From assembly GCA_902519695.1 (NCBI GenBank), contig CABYKN010000003.1, positions 1 through 64,000 of the forward strand: DNA of 64,000 bases. Direction: 5' to 3'. A model generated the notes under the pieces. That model searched no databases, was not told the DNA's origin, and saw nothing but the letters and a program-made list of their open reading frames with translations. Origin of the DNA: an uncultured Pelagibacteraceae bacterium (GTDB taxonomy: Bacteria > Pseudomonadota > Alphaproteobacteria > Pelagibacterales > Pelagibacteraceae). This document shows positions 47,557 to 57,529 of the stretch, in pieces. Numbering within the stretch: the stretch's first letter is position 1; each line of letters opens with the position of its first letter. A program made the position numbers and the translations under genes.

Positions 47557-47981
47557 TGAAAAAAAATAATTTAAAGATTGTTAAAATAGATAAAACGAAG
47601 AGCTTATTTAATTACGAAAAAAAAGTATTAATAAAAGAATTAGTGTTGGACTTAAAACTTGGTTATTTTGATTTTGAAAAAGAAAAGCCTCAAAAAGTAA
47701 AATTTAATTTAGAAGTAAATTATCAAGATAAACAGCCATCGAATGATAAAGATATTAAATCGATAGTTAACTATGCTAAAATAGTAAAATTAATAAAAAA
47801 ACTAGTAAAAAACAAACATTACAATTTTCTTGAAACATTGGCAGAAGATGTTTTTGATGAACTATTCAAAGATAAAAGAATAGATAAAATTACTCTTCAA
47901 ATCGAAAAATTAGAAATAATGAGGGATTGTAGCTCAGTTGGGATCCAAATTTCTAAAAAAAGAAGCCATGATCAGCTCTGA
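47556..47981 (+). CDS. folB: Dihydroneopterin aldolase-like protein
   Basis: [63 protein letters not shown]-like motif (NFLETLAE). Confidence 0.78.
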   Translation: MKKNNLKIVKIDKTKSLFNYEKKVLIKELVLDLKLGYFDFEKEKPQKVKFNLEVNYQDKQPSNDKDIKSIVNYAKIVKLIKKLVKNKHYNFLETLAEDVFDELFKDKRIDKITLQIEKLEIMRDCSSVGIQISKKRSHDQL

Positions 47982-49803
47982 TATAGGGAAAGAAGTAATT
48001 AAAAAAGAATTGCCCTTGGTTCCTAAGTTGCCAGGTGTTTATAGGATGCTTAATTCAAAAGGAGAAATCCTTTATGTGGGTAAAGCAAAAAATCTTCCAA
48101 ACAGACTTAAAAGTTATGTTTCAGAGAAAAATCATATCATTAGAACTGAGAGAATGCTCTCTCAGACAAAAAGACTCGAAATTACTACCACCTCAAATGA
48201 AAGTGAAGCTTTACTTTTAGAAGCAAATTTAATTAAAAAATTTAAACCAAAATTTAATATTTTACTAAGAGATGACAAATCCTTTCCTTTTATTTTTATA
48301 GGTGACAAAGACAAATGGCCACAAATCAAAAGACACAGAGGGAAAAAAGGCAAAGAGGGATTTTATTTTGGACCGTTTGCATCAGCTGGATCTGCAAATT
48401 GGACTATAAAAATGATCCAAAAAATATTTCATCTCAGAATTTGTGATGATACTGTTTTCAAAAATAGAGAAAGACCCTGCATACTTTATCAAATTAAAAG
48501 GTGCTCAGGTCCATGTGTTGGTTACGTAACTGAGAGTGATTATAAACAAACTGTTGATGATGCAATAGAGTTTGTGTCAGGTAAATCTAGAAAAATTCAG
48601 AAAAGCTTATCTAACCAAATGGAAAAGGCTAGTGAGGATTTAGACTTTGAAAAAGCAGTAATATTAAGAGATCGAATTAAATCATTAAATATTATCCAAT
48701 CTTCTCAAAGAATTAATGAAGCAAATTTAGTCGAAGCAGATGTTATCGCGGGATATAAAGAGTCTGGAAAAACTTGTATTCAAGTTTTTTTTTATAGGTC
48801 AAAACAAAATTGGGGTAATCAAGCTTTTTTTCCAAAGCATGATCCAGAAGAAAATCTAAGTGATATCATTAATTCTTTTGTCTCTCAATTTTATGAAAAT
48901 AAAAGTGTGCCATCTTCAATAATTTTATCAAATGAAATTAAAGAGAAAGAATTAATTGAAAAAACACTTACACAAAAAGAAGGTAAACAAATCACAATTA
49001 CTGTTGCAAAAAAAGGAACAAAACTAAAAGTTATTAATCAAGCAATAAATAATGCAAAAGATAGTTTGAATAGAAAACTTTACGAGAGTCAGAATAATAG
49101 AGATCTTTTTGATGCAGTATCAAAAAAATTCAATCTTGAAACTAATATTAATTTAGTCGAGGTTTACGATAATAGCCATATTCAAGGCACAAATAGTGTG
49201 GGCGCTTTAATTACTTATGGCGATGAAGGGTTTGTTAAAAAAAGGTATAGAAAATTCAATATAAAAATTCAAAAAAATGCTCAAGATGATTATGGAATGA
49301 TGAAAGAAGTTCTTAACAGAAGATTTAAAAGAGCAGTTCAAGAGAAAGATAATTATTTAACTTTCCCCGATTTAGTTTTAATTGATGGAGGGAAGGGTCA
49401 ATATTCAGTGGCAAGAGAAGCGATGAATGAGCTAGGTCTACATGAAATTCCTATTGTTGCAATAGCAAAGGGTAAGATGAGAAATAGTGGAAATGAAACA
49501 TTTTTTCATAATGGAAAAGAGTTCAAATTTGAGAAAAATGATCCAACATTATTCTTTTTACAAAGATTAAGAGATGAGTCTCATCGATTTGCTATAAGTG
49601 CTCACAGAGCAAAGAGAAAAAAAGGTATAAGCAAATCATTATTAGATCAGATTGATGGTATTGGATCTATCAGAAAAAGGGCATTATTAAATCATTTTGG
49701 TTCAGCTAGAGCTGTGGAATCAGCTAGTTTAGACGAAATAAAATCAGTTGATGGAGTTGAGGAAAAAGTTGCAAAAAAAATATATAACTTCTTTCACGAA
49801 TGA
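47968..49803 (+). CDS. uvrC: Excinuclease ABC subunit C
   Basis: [32 protein letters not shown] (GIY-YIG), [31 protein letters not shown]; start 47968 preferred over ORF-track 47938. Confidence 0.96.
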   Translation: MISSDIGKEVIKKELPLVPKLPGVYRMLNSKGEILYVGKAKNLPNRLKSYVSEKNHIIRTERMLSQTKRLEITTTSNESEALLLEANLIKKFKPKFNILLRDDKSFPFIFIGDKDKWPQIKRHRGKKGKEGFYFGPFASAGSANWTIKMIQKIFHLRICDDTVFKNRERPCILYQIKRCSGPCVGYVTESDYKQTVDDAIEFVSGKSRKIQKSLSNQMEKASEDLDFEKAVILRDRIKSLNIIQSSQRINEANLVEADVIAGYKESGKTCIQVFFYRSKQNWGNQAFFPKHDPEENLSDIINSFVSQFYENKSVPSSIILSNEIKEKELIEKTLTQKEGKQITITVAKKGTKLKVINQAINNAKDSLNRKLYESQNNRDLFDAVSKKFNLETNINLVEVYDNSHIQGTNSVGALITYGDEGFVKKRYRKFNIKIQKNAQDDYGMMKEVLNRRFKRAVQEKDNYLTFPDLVLIDGGKGQYSVAREAMNELGLHEIPIVAIAKGKMRNSGNETFFHNGKEFKFEKNDPTLFFLQRLRDESHRFAISAHRAKRKKGISKSLLDQIDGIGSIRKRALLNHFGSARAVESASLDEIKSVDGVEEKVAKKIYNFFHE

Positions 49804-50384
49804 AATTTAAAATACCTAATTATTTAACAATTGGACGAATAATAATTGTTCCAATATTTGTTTTTACATTCTACCTTCCTGGATTTTATGGAGACGTTAT
49901 TCCATTTGCTCTTTTTTTAATTGCCTCATTTACAGATTTTTTAGATGGTCTTTTGGCGAGGATGTTTAAAGAAGAGTCTAAACTTGGTGAACTTTTAGAT
50001 CCTATTGCAGATAAAATTATTGTTGCAACTGCGTTAATTTTATTAGTTATGGACCAAACAATAAAAAATTATGAAGTTATTGCAGCCATTATAATTCTTA
50101 CAAGGGAAATATTAATTTCAGGTTTAAGAGAATTTCTAGCGAAAGGAAAAATAAAGCTTCCAGTTTCTAATTTAGCAAAACTTAAAACATTCTTGCAGAT
50201 GTTTTCGATAGCAATACTTCTGACTGGGGAAACGGGTAATAAATTAATAAATTTTCAAGATTATAATGCTCAAACAATTGGCATTATTATTTTATGGCTA
50301 TCTGCGTTTTTAACACTTTATACTGGATATGATTATCTTAGAAAAGGAATAGACCATGCAATATCTGAAGATAATAAGGATTAA
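49800..50384 (+). CDS. pgsA: CDP-diacylglycerol--glycerol-3-phosphate 3-phosphatidyltransferase
   Basis: [44 protein letters not shown] (CDP-alcohol phosphatidyltransferase motif). Confidence 0.94.
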   Translation: MKFKIPNYLTIGRIIIVPIFVFTFYLPGFYGDVIPFALFLIASFTDFLDGLLARMFKEESKLGELLDPIADKIIVATALILLVMDQTIKNYEVIAAIIILTREILISGLREFLAKGKIKLPVSNLAKLKTFLQMFSIAILLTGETGNKLINFQDYNAQTIGIIILWLSAFLTLYTGYDYLRKGIDHAISEDNKD

Positions 50385-51262
50385 GCAGCTTTTTTTTGTC
50401 TAACTAACTGATCAAAGCTTTTTGATAATCCTAATATAACATCACAAATTTTGTATTTATGATCTGATATGCTTGCAACAGGTGTTATTTCAGCTGCAGT
50501 GCCAGTTAAGAAACATCCATCAAAATTACCTAGTTCATCTGGAGAAATTTTTCTTTCATGAACTTTAATATTTTTTGATTTGGCTAATTCAATTACAGCT
50601 TGTCTTGTAATACCATTTAAAAAAGAATCTGGTGTTGGTGTATGTAATTCATTATTTTTATCTTTAAAAAAAATGTTTGCACTTGTTCCTTCTGCAACAT
50701 TACCTTCAAAATCTAACATTAATGATTCAGAATACCCTTGTTGTTCAGCTTCGTGTTTTGAAAGAGTACAAATCATATATAATCCAGCTGCTTTTGCATC
50801 CCAAGGAATAGTATTTGGAGCTGGTCTTCGCCATTTAGAAATATTTAATCTTATTCCTTCAGCTTTTAATTTTGGATCAAAATATGCAGGCCATTCCCAT
50901 GTTGCTATTGCAACATTAATTGAAGTTTTCTGTGCAGACACACCCATCATTTCGCTTCCTCTCCATGCAAATGGTCTTACATATCCATTTTGAATATTTT
51001 GAACCGCCACTATTTTTTTAGAGGCTTCATTTATTTCATCTTTTGTATAAGGAATATTAATGTCTAATCTTTTTGCAGAATAAAATAATCTATCTGTGTG
51101 CTCTTCTAGCTTAAATATTTCTCCGTCGTATACTCTTTCACCTTCAAAAACTAAACTTGCATAATGTAGTCCATGACTGATTACATGGCATTTTGCATCT
51201 TGCCATTCAACAAGCTCATTATTGTACCAAATTTTTCCTGATCGTTTATCGAAAGGTATCAT
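50381..51262 (-). CDS. ilvE: Branched-chain amino acid aminotransferase
   Basis: ISHGLHYASLVFEGERVYDG, VRPFAWRGSEMMGV, LMLDFEGNVAEGTSANIFF, DSFLNGITRQAVIELA, FLTGTAAEITPV. Confidence 0.93.
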   Translation of the reverse strand: MIPFDKRSGKIWYNNELVEWQDAKCHVISHGLHYASLVFEGERVYDGEIFKLEEHTDRLFYSAKRLDINIPYTKDEINEASKKIVAVQNIQNGYVRPFAWRGSEMMGVSAQKTSINVAIATWEWPAYFDPKLKAEGIRLNISKWRRPAPNTIPWDAKAAGLYMICTLSKHEAEQQGYSESLMLDFEGNVAEGTSANIFFKDKNNELHTPTPDSFLNGITRQAVIELAKSKNIKVHERKISPDELGNFDGCFLTGTAAEITPVASISDHKYKICDVILGLSKSFDQLVRQKKAA

Positions 51263-51321
51263 TATTTAATTTTATAAAAAAATATATTTGTATATATAAT
51301 ATGTCAATATAACTTACCAAT

Positions 51322-51765
51322 ATGAAAAAACTTTTATATTTAAAAGATGATGATCTCAAACAATATATTGAAAAAATATTTCTTGGCTACAGAGAGACTG
51401 TCTCAGATGCTAGAAATGTGTTGAATAAATACTCCATAGGTGTCGCACATAACAAGGTTATTCATCTAATTTCATTATATGAGGGTATCACAATATCAGA
51501 ACTTTTAAGAAAATTGAAAGTTACAAAGCAAAGTTTGAATAGAGTTTTGAAAGATTTAATAAATTTAAAAGCTATAAAATATGAAAAAGATCAAGTTGAT
51601 ACGAGAATAAAACATGTCTTCTTAACAGAGGAAGGAGAAAAATTATTTAACGAAATTTTCTCAGCTCAAAAGAAAAGAATTTACCAAGCATTCTCCGCAT
51701 CAAAATCAAATGAGGTTATTAGTTTTGATAATGTTTTAAAAAAAATAATTAATGGAAAAATTTAA
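51322..51765 (+). CDS. MarR-family transcriptional regulator (PetP-like)
   Basis: 147 aa winged helix: HNKVIHLISLYEGITISELLRKLKVTKQSLNRVLKDLINLKAIKYEKDQVDTRIKHVFLTEEG. Confidence 0.85.
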   Translation: MKKLLYLKDDDLKQYIEKIFLGYRETVSDARNVLNKYSIGVAHNKVIHLISLYEGITISELLRKLKVTKQSLNRVLKDLINLKAIKYEKDQVDTRIKHVFLTEEGEKLFNEIFSAQKKRIYQAFSASKSNEVISFDNVLKKIINGKI

Positions 51766-52429
51766 AGCACATATTTTAGTTGTAGATGACGATGATGGCA
51801 TAAGAGAATTAGTTAAAGAATACCTTTCCCAAAATGAATATCTTGTAACTAGTTCGAATAGTGCCGAAGATGCTCTTGAGAAGGTTAAAATTATAAAATT
51901 TGACTTAATAGTGCTTGATATAATGATGCCAGGAAAGAGTGGTTTAGAATTTACAAAAGAAAATAAAGATAAAATTTCGACCCCTATAATTCTTTTAACT
52001 GCGAAGGGTGAAGCTTCAGAGAGAATTGAGGGATTGGATATTGGTGCAGACGATTACCTTCCAAAACCTTTTGAGCCTAAAGAATTAATACTTAGAATTA
52101 ATAATATCTTAAATAAGACAAAATATAAAAATACAAATAGAAAATTTAAATTTGGTAAAATTGAAATAGATCTTAATAAGCAGTTTATTTTGAAAAATGA
52201 TAAATCAATAAAAATCAATAATACAGAAAAAATAATTTTAGATAAGATGGTTAATTCCCCTGGAAAAATTTTTAAAAGAGAGGAGATTGGAAATCTTATA
52301 AAAATTGATAAAGAAAGATCAGTTGACGTAATCATTACAAGACTTAGGAAGAAAATTGAAGAAAACCCCAAAAGCCCAAATTATTTACAAACAATTAGAG
52401 GTGAAGGTTATGTTTTATGGATTGAATAA
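51752..52429 (+). CDS. OmpR-family response regulator (PetR-like)
   Basis: ILVVDDDDGIRELVKEYL, LIVLDIMMPGKSGLEF, LLTAKGEASERIEGLDIGADDYLPKPFEPKELILRI, C-terminal wHTH. Confidence 0.92.
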   Translation: MEKFKAHILVVDDDDGIRELVKEYLSQNEYLVTSSNSAEDALEKVKIIKFDLIVLDIMMPGKSGLEFTKENKDKISTPIILLTAKGEASERIEGLDIGADDYLPKPFEPKELILRINNILNKTKYKNTNRKFKFGKIEIDLNKQFILKNDKSIKINNTEKIILDKMVNSPGKIFKREEIGNLIKIDKERSVDVIITRLRKKIEENPKSPNYLQTIRGEGYVLWIE

Positions 52430-53723
52430 ATACATAAAAAATATCTTGCCTAAAAGACTTTTTTATAGAGGTTTACTCATAGTCGCTGTTCCAATAGTAG
52501 TTATGCAAATAACTATCTCTTTAGTTTTTTTTGATAGTCTTTGGATCAAAACTAATTCTGGAATGACAAGAGCATTGGTCTCTGAAGTCAAAACTTTTGT
52601 AGATGCTTATGATAACGACGAAACTAACAAAGATTTTATAATAATTTTATTCAAAGAACACTTGGGTTTTAATATCAAATATGAAAAAGATAAAATCTTA
52701 CCAGATAAAATACCAGAAAGATGGTTCAGTCCAGTTGATCGATCACTAAGAAGAGAATTAAAGAAAAAAAATTTAACTTATTGGTTTGATACAACAAACT
52801 TCAAAGAAGTTGTTGACTTGAAAATAGGGTATTCAAAAGGATATTTTCAATTTTATATTCCAAGGGACAGACTAACTACAAGTTCGGCTAGATTATTTGG
52901 TCTTTGGATAACATTGCCAGCATTGTTAATGATAGCAGTAGCAATAATTTTTTTAAAAAATCAAACTAGACCCATAACTAAACTTGCAGAGGCATCTGAA
53001 AGATTTGGTCGAGGAGAAGATATTGACGAATTTAGACCTTCTGGAGCACTCGAAATCCGAAAAGCTGGTTTAGAGTTTGACAAAATGAGAAAAAGAATAA
53101 TTAGACATCTTAATCAAAGATCTGAGATGCTATCAGGTATCAGCCACGATTTAAGAACACCTTTGACAAGGATAAAACTTCAAATAGCGATGATTAAAGA
53201 CAAAAGTGTTGTTGAAAAATTATCAAGAGATGTTGATGAAATGGAAAAAATGTTAAATGAATATCTTCAATTCGCAAGATCTGGAGCAAAAGATAAAACT
53301 GAAACGTTTGATATATCTGTCCTCCTTGAAGATATATGCAAAAAATATGAGAAACCAAATATAAAATATTTTTTAAAAGAAAAGGTTTATTTTGATGGAA
53401 GAAAAAATTTAATAAGTAGATGTATCAATAACCTTATAGATAATTCTTTAAAATTTGCTGATAATGTTGAATTGTATCTAAAAAAAGGAAGATCAACTAT
53501 TAATATCTCAATAGAAGATGATGGTCCAGGAATACCGCAAAAAGAACATCAAAATGTTTTGAAGCCATTTTATAAAATTGACAAAAGTAGATCAGAAACA
53601 AAGTCAAGTGTTGGCCTTGGCTTAGCTATATCATCTGATGTAGTAAAATCACATGGTGGAGATCTTAAATTCGATAAGTCTAGTTTAGGTGGATTAAAAG
53701 TTATTATTTCTTTACCCGTTTAG
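52410..53723 (+). CDS. EnvZ-like sensor histidine kinase
   Basis: Two TM segments, HAMP, SGISHDLRTPLTRIKLQIAM, NLIDNSLKFADNVEL, SIEDDGPGIPQKE, GLGLAISSDVVKSHGG; start 52410 preferred over 52356. Confidence 0.92.
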   Translation: MFYGLNKYIKNILPKRLFYRGLLIVAVPIVVMQITISLVFFDSLWIKTNSGMTRALVSEVKTFVDAYDNDETNKDFIIILFKEHLGFNIKYEKDKILPDKIPERWFSPVDRSLRRELKKKNLTYWFDTTNFKEVVDLKIGYSKGYFQFYIPRDRLTTSSARLFGLWITLPALLMIAVAIIFLKNQTRPITKLAEASERFGRGEDIDEFRPSGALEIRKAGLEFDKMRKRIIRHLNQRSEMLSGISHDLRTPLTRIKLQIAMIKDKSVVEKLSRDVDEMEKMLNEYLQFARSGAKDKTETFDISVLLEDICKKYEKPNIKYFLKEKVYFDGRKNLISRCINNLIDNSLKFADNVELYLKKGRSTINISIEDDGPGIPQKEHQNVLKPFYKIDKSRSETKSSVGLGLAISSDVVKSHGGDLKFDKSSLGGLKVIISLPV

Positions 53724-53946
53724 TTTTTTTTTTTATTTTTTTTTCAGCAATTTTTTTTTCCAATTTTTCAATTCTTTTATTTATTATATCAATTTCATCT
53801 TTACTTACTAAATTCATTTTAAGGATAATTTCTTCTTTTTTTGAGCGTAAAATATTTACGACTTCATCACTAAAATCTTTGTAGTTGACCAGTCCTTCTT
53901 CCAAAAATTTTGCAAATTTATCAAATACGAATCTTGATTTTGACAT
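53704..53946 (-). CDS. UbiK/BMFP-family accessory factor
   Basis: 80 aa with C-terminal coiled-coil (EIDIINKRIEKLEKKIAEKK), BMFP-like. Confidence 0.65.
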   Translation of the reverse strand: MSKSRFVFDKFAKFLEEGLVNYKDFSDEVVNILRSKKEEIILKMNLVSKDEIDIINKRIEKLEKKIAEKKIKKKTKRVKK

Positions 53947-53994
53947 AATAATTTCTTATCAAAGTTTAAGTAATATTTATAATATTACAATTAA

Positions 53995-54771
53995 ATGTTT
54001 ATTAATAATTTTGACCCAGTCGCTTTTGAGATCTTTTCATTAGAAATTAGATGGTATTCCTTGTCTTATATATTTGGCTTACTATTTGGCTGGTATTTTG
54101 CAAAAAACAAATTAATCAAAGATAATGCTCAGAGAGAATATTTTGATGATTATATAACCTATTTGATCATAAGTATCATCCTTGGTGGAAGACTTGGATA
54201 TGTAATTATTTATGACTCTATTTATTTTATCAGCAATCCAATTGAGATTATAAAAATTTGGCAAGGTGGCATGTCTTTTCACGGTGCACTAATTGGAATT
54301 ATTATAGGAACTTATTTTTTCTGCAAAAATAAAAATCAAAATATTTTTAGTTATTTAGATGTGGTTGCTGTTTGTTCTCCTATAGGAATTTTTTTAGGAA
54401 GAATATCAAATTTCATAAACTCAGAACTTTATGGCATAGAAACAAATGTGCCATGGTCAGTAAAGTTTATAAAAATTGATGATTTAAATAGACATCCTTC
54501 ACAAATTTATGAGGCAATATTTGAGGGAGTTGTTCTATTTATTATTTTAAGTTTGTTGTTTAATAGATTAAGGAACATACCTGGGATTATTTCGGGGTAT
54601 TTTTTAATTTTATACTCTTTTTTTAGATTTGTTATCGAGTTCTTTAGAGAACCAGATCAGCAACTAGGTTATTTATTCTTCAACTTGAGTATGGGGCAAA
54701 TAATAAGTTGTATAGCACTAACTTGCGGATTAATTATCATCTATTATAAAAATGCTAATAGGACAGAATAA
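53995..54771 (+). CDS. lgt: Prolipoprotein diacylglyceryl transferase
   Basis: EIRWYSLSYIFGLLFGWYFA, GGRLGYVIIYD, IWQGGMSFHGALIG, GRISNFINSELYG, HPSQIYEA. Confidence 0.95.
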   Translation: MFINNFDPVAFEIFSLEIRWYSLSYIFGLLFGWYFAKNKLIKDNAQREYFDDYITYLIISIILGGRLGYVIIYDSIYFISNPIEIIKIWQGGMSFHGALIGIIIGTYFFCKNKNQNIFSYLDVVAVCSPIGIFLGRISNFINSELYGIETNVPWSVKFIKIDDLNRHPSQIYEAIFEGVVLFIILSLLFNRLRNIPGIISGYFLILYSFFRFVIEFFREPDQQLGYLFFNLSMGQIISCIALTCGLIIIYYKNANRTE

Positions 54772-55792
54772 AAAAATCTCATTAGATAAATTTATTTACA
54801 AATCTTTGTATGACAAGGATAACGGTTATTATATTAAAAAAAATCCTTTCGGAAAAAAAGGTGATTACATAACATCTCCGAATATTTCTGTTCTTTTTTC
54901 AGAAATGATATCTATTTGGTTAATTTCATTTTGGGAGAATTTAAAAAAGCCAAAAAAAATAAATATTGTAGAGCTGGGTGCAGGTAATGGTGAGATGATG
55001 TCGCAAATTATACAAACTTTAAATAATTTTAAGGAAATTAGTTTATCTGCCAATTTCTTAATTTTAGAAAAAAGTCCATTGCTGATAAAAATTCAGAAAA
55101 GTAAAATAGATAAGAAAAAAGCAAGTTGGATTAGAAATTTAAGAGAAATTCCAAAAGCTCCAACTATATTCTTGGCTAATGAATTTTTTGATGCATTTCC
55201 TATCAAGCAGTTTTTAAAGAAAAGCAATAATTGGTATGAAAAATATGTAGCATACAAAAAAAATAAGTTTGAAGTTTGTGATCAAAAAGTGTCGTCAAAA
55301 ATAATTGAGAGATATTTAGGTAAGGATATAAAAAAAGAAAAATTTGTTGAATATTCACCTTCAGCAATGAAATTTGTTAACGAATTAGGGAATTTTATTT
55401 TCAAAAATAATGGTGGTTTATTAATGATAGACTATGGCTTTACCAGTGGAAAAATGAAAAATACTTTGCAAAGTGTTGAGAAGCATAGAAAAATTAGTTT
55501 TTTAGAAAATCCCTATAATTCAGATATTACTCATTTAATAAATTTTAAAATGTACGAGAAAGAGTTTGCAAATTCTAATTTGAAATCTTTAATAACAACC
55601 CAAGGTAATTTCTTAATGAAATTAGGAATATTAAAAAGAGCTGAGATTATAAGTAAAAATTTACAATTTAGTAAGAAAGCTGACATATTTTATAGAATAA
55701 AAAGATTAATTGATGCAAAATATATGGGCTCTTTGTTTAAAGTATTATTTGTAAGCAAATCCAAAAATAATTTTAATTTGGGTTTTAAGTGA
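54752..55792 (+). CDS. SAM-dependent methyltransferase, MidA/NDUFAF7 family
   Basis: DNGYYIKKNPFGKKGDYITSPNISVLFSEMISIWL, VELGAGNGEMMSQII, FLANEFFDAFPIKQF, LLMIDYGF. Confidence 0.88.
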   Translation: MLIGQNKKISLDKFIYKSLYDKDNGYYIKKNPFGKKGDYITSPNISVLFSEMISIWLISFWENLKKPKKINIVELGAGNGEMMSQIIQTLNNFKEISLSANFLILEKSPLLIKIQKSKIDKKKASWIRNLREIPKAPTIFLANEFFDAFPIKQFLKKSNNWYEKYVAYKKNKFEVCDQKVSSKIIERYLGKDIKKEKFVEYSPSAMKFVNELGNFIFKNNGGLLMIDYGFTSGKMKNTLQSVEKHRKISFLENPYNSDITHLINFKMYEKEFANSNLKSLITTQGNFLMKLGILKRAEIISKNLQFSKKADIFYRIKRLIDAKYMGSLFKVLFVSKSKNNFNLGFK

Positions 55793-56541
55793 TTAAGTCA
55801 AAAATTTTTAGAGATCAAAAATCCATTTCACATTATTTTTTTAATAGATTGGGTGGCACCTCAAAAGGAATTTACAAAAGTTTAAATTGTGGAAAAGGTT
55901 CAAAAGATAAAATTGCTAATATAAGTAAAAATTTAAAAATAGTTTCGAAAAAAATAGGCTGCACAAGTGGAAATCTAGTTTCTCTTAATCAAATTCACAG
56001 TAATAAAGTTTACAAAATAAGTGGTATTCCAAAAAAAAGATTGACTGGAGACGCGATGATTACAAATAAGCGAAATATTGCGATTAGTATACTCAGTGCA
56101 GATTGCGCACCAATTCTAATTATAGAAAAAAAGCAAAAATTTGTTGGTGCAATACATGCTGGGTGGAAAGGTGCTTTTAAAGGAATAATAAAAAAAACAA
56201 TCCAACTTTTAAAAAAAAATGGATGCTCAGAGAAAGATATGATTGCTTGCATTGGGCCATGTATAAAAAAAAATAACTACGAAGTAAAAAATGATTTTTT
56301 TAAATTATTTAAGGATAAGAATAAAAAAAATGTGAATTTCTTTACATTTAAAAAGAAAAAAATTTATTTTGATTTAAGCGAGTATATAAAATCTCAATTT
56401 TATGAAAATGGAGTTAAAAAAATAGATATAATAAGGAAAGATACCTACGCTATAGAAAATAACTATTTTAGTTCTAGAAGATCAAAAAAAAATAAGCATA
56501 ACGATTATGGTAGAAATATTTCTGCAATTATGATTAAATAA
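55789..56541 (+). CDS. pgeF: Peptidoglycan editing factor PgeF/YfiH-type polyphenol oxidase family
   Basis: GTG start; NRLGGTSKGIYKSLNCG, LNQIHSNKV, DAMITNKRNIAISILSADCAPILI, GAIHAGWKGAFKGII, CIGPCI. Confidence 0.92.
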   Translation: MIKSKIFRDQKSISHYFFNRLGGTSKGIYKSLNCGKGSKDKIANISKNLKIVSKKIGCTSGNLVSLNQIHSNKVYKISGIPKKRLTGDAMITNKRNIAISILSADCAPILIIEKKQKFVGAIHAGWKGAFKGIIKKTIQLLKKNGCSEKDMIACIGPCIKKNNYEVKNDFFKLFKDKNKKNVNFFTFKKKKIYFDLSEYIKSQFYENGVKKIDIIRKDTYAIENNYFSSRRSKKNKHNDYGRNISAIMIK

Positions 56542-56551
56542 GCTATCTCGG

Positions 56552-57484
56552 ATGAAAATTCTCACAGGAAACAGTAATAAACATCTTAGTCAAAAAATAT
56601 CTAAATTTTTAAAAAATAGACTAGTAAATTCAAATATAAGAAAATTTGCAGACGGAGAAATCTATGTCGAAATTAATGAGAATATTAGAGGCAATAGTAT
56701 TTTTTTAATTCAATCCGTTTCATCTCCTGCAAATGACAATTTAATGGAATTACTACTATCGATTGACGCTTTAAAAAGATCATCGGCCAAAAACATAACT
56801 GCAGTGATCCCATATTTTGGATATGCAAGACAAGATAGAAAGGTGGTTCCTAGAACATCTATATCTGCAAAACTTGTATCTAATCTTATTGCAAAGGCAG
56901 GTGCAGACAGAGTCGTTACAGTTGATTTACATTCGGGACAAATTCAAGGATTTTTTGATATTCCTGTAGATAACTTATTTGCAACTCCAATATTTGCTAG
57001 ACATATAAAAAAGAAATTAAAAAAAAATAATATAATCTGTGTTGCTCCAGATGTCGGTGGCACCGCAAGAGCAAGGGCTTTAGGAAAATTGTTAAATGTA
57101 GATTTAGCAATAGTAGACAAAAGAAGACCCGCTCCTGGAAAGTCAGAAGTAATGAATGTAATTGGAAATGTGAAAAATAAAACTTGTATATTAGTTGATG
57201 ATATAATCGACTCTGGTGGAACAATTGTAAATGCAGCTTCTGAATTAAAAAAAAGAGGAGCTAAAGATGTTCACGTGTATGTAACACATGGAGTATTAAG
57301 TGGTAATGCTGTTGAAAAAATTAAGAAATCTTCGATAAAAAATTTAGTTGTAACTGATACAATAGATAATTCAATGAAAGTTAAAAAAGCTAAGAATATT
57401 GAGGTATTAACAATCTCTAATTTGGTTGGAGAAGCTATAAAAAGAATATCAAATTCTACTTCAGTATCAGATCTATTTAAATAA
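56552..57484 (+). CDS. prs: Ribose-phosphate pyrophosphokinase
   Basis: FADGEIYVEINENIRGNSIFLIQS, PYFGYARQDRK, VTVDLHSGQIQGFF, CILVDDIIDSGGTI. Confidence 0.97.
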   Translation: MKILTGNSNKHLSQKISKFLKNRLVNSNIRKFADGEIYVEINENIRGNSIFLIQSVSSPANDNLMELLLSIDALKRSSAKNITAVIPYFGYARQDRKVVPRTSISAKLVSNLIAKAGADRVVTVDLHSGQIQGFFDIPVDNLFATPIFARHIKKKLKKNNIICVAPDVGGTARARALGKLLNVDLAIVDKRRPAPGKSEVMNVIGNVKNKTCILVDDIIDSGGTIVNAASELKKRGAKDVHVYVTHGVLSGNAVEKIKKSSIKNLVVTDTIDNSMKVKKAKNIEVLTISNLVGEAIKRISNSTSVSDLFK

Positions 57485-57529
57485 TTTACTTGTAAAATTT
57501 AGTTTCATAAGTTAAAAACCCGACACTTT

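Noticed and set aside
47923-47981. Possible tRNA gene starting GGGATTGTAGCTCAGTTGG
   Set aside because: No anticodon arm, T arm or matching acceptor follows; the region is coding (folB end/uvrC start).
52356-52409. N-terminal extension of the histidine kinase in the ORF track
   Set aside because: Lies inside the response regulator gene; start at 52410 gives a normal N-terminal TM topology.
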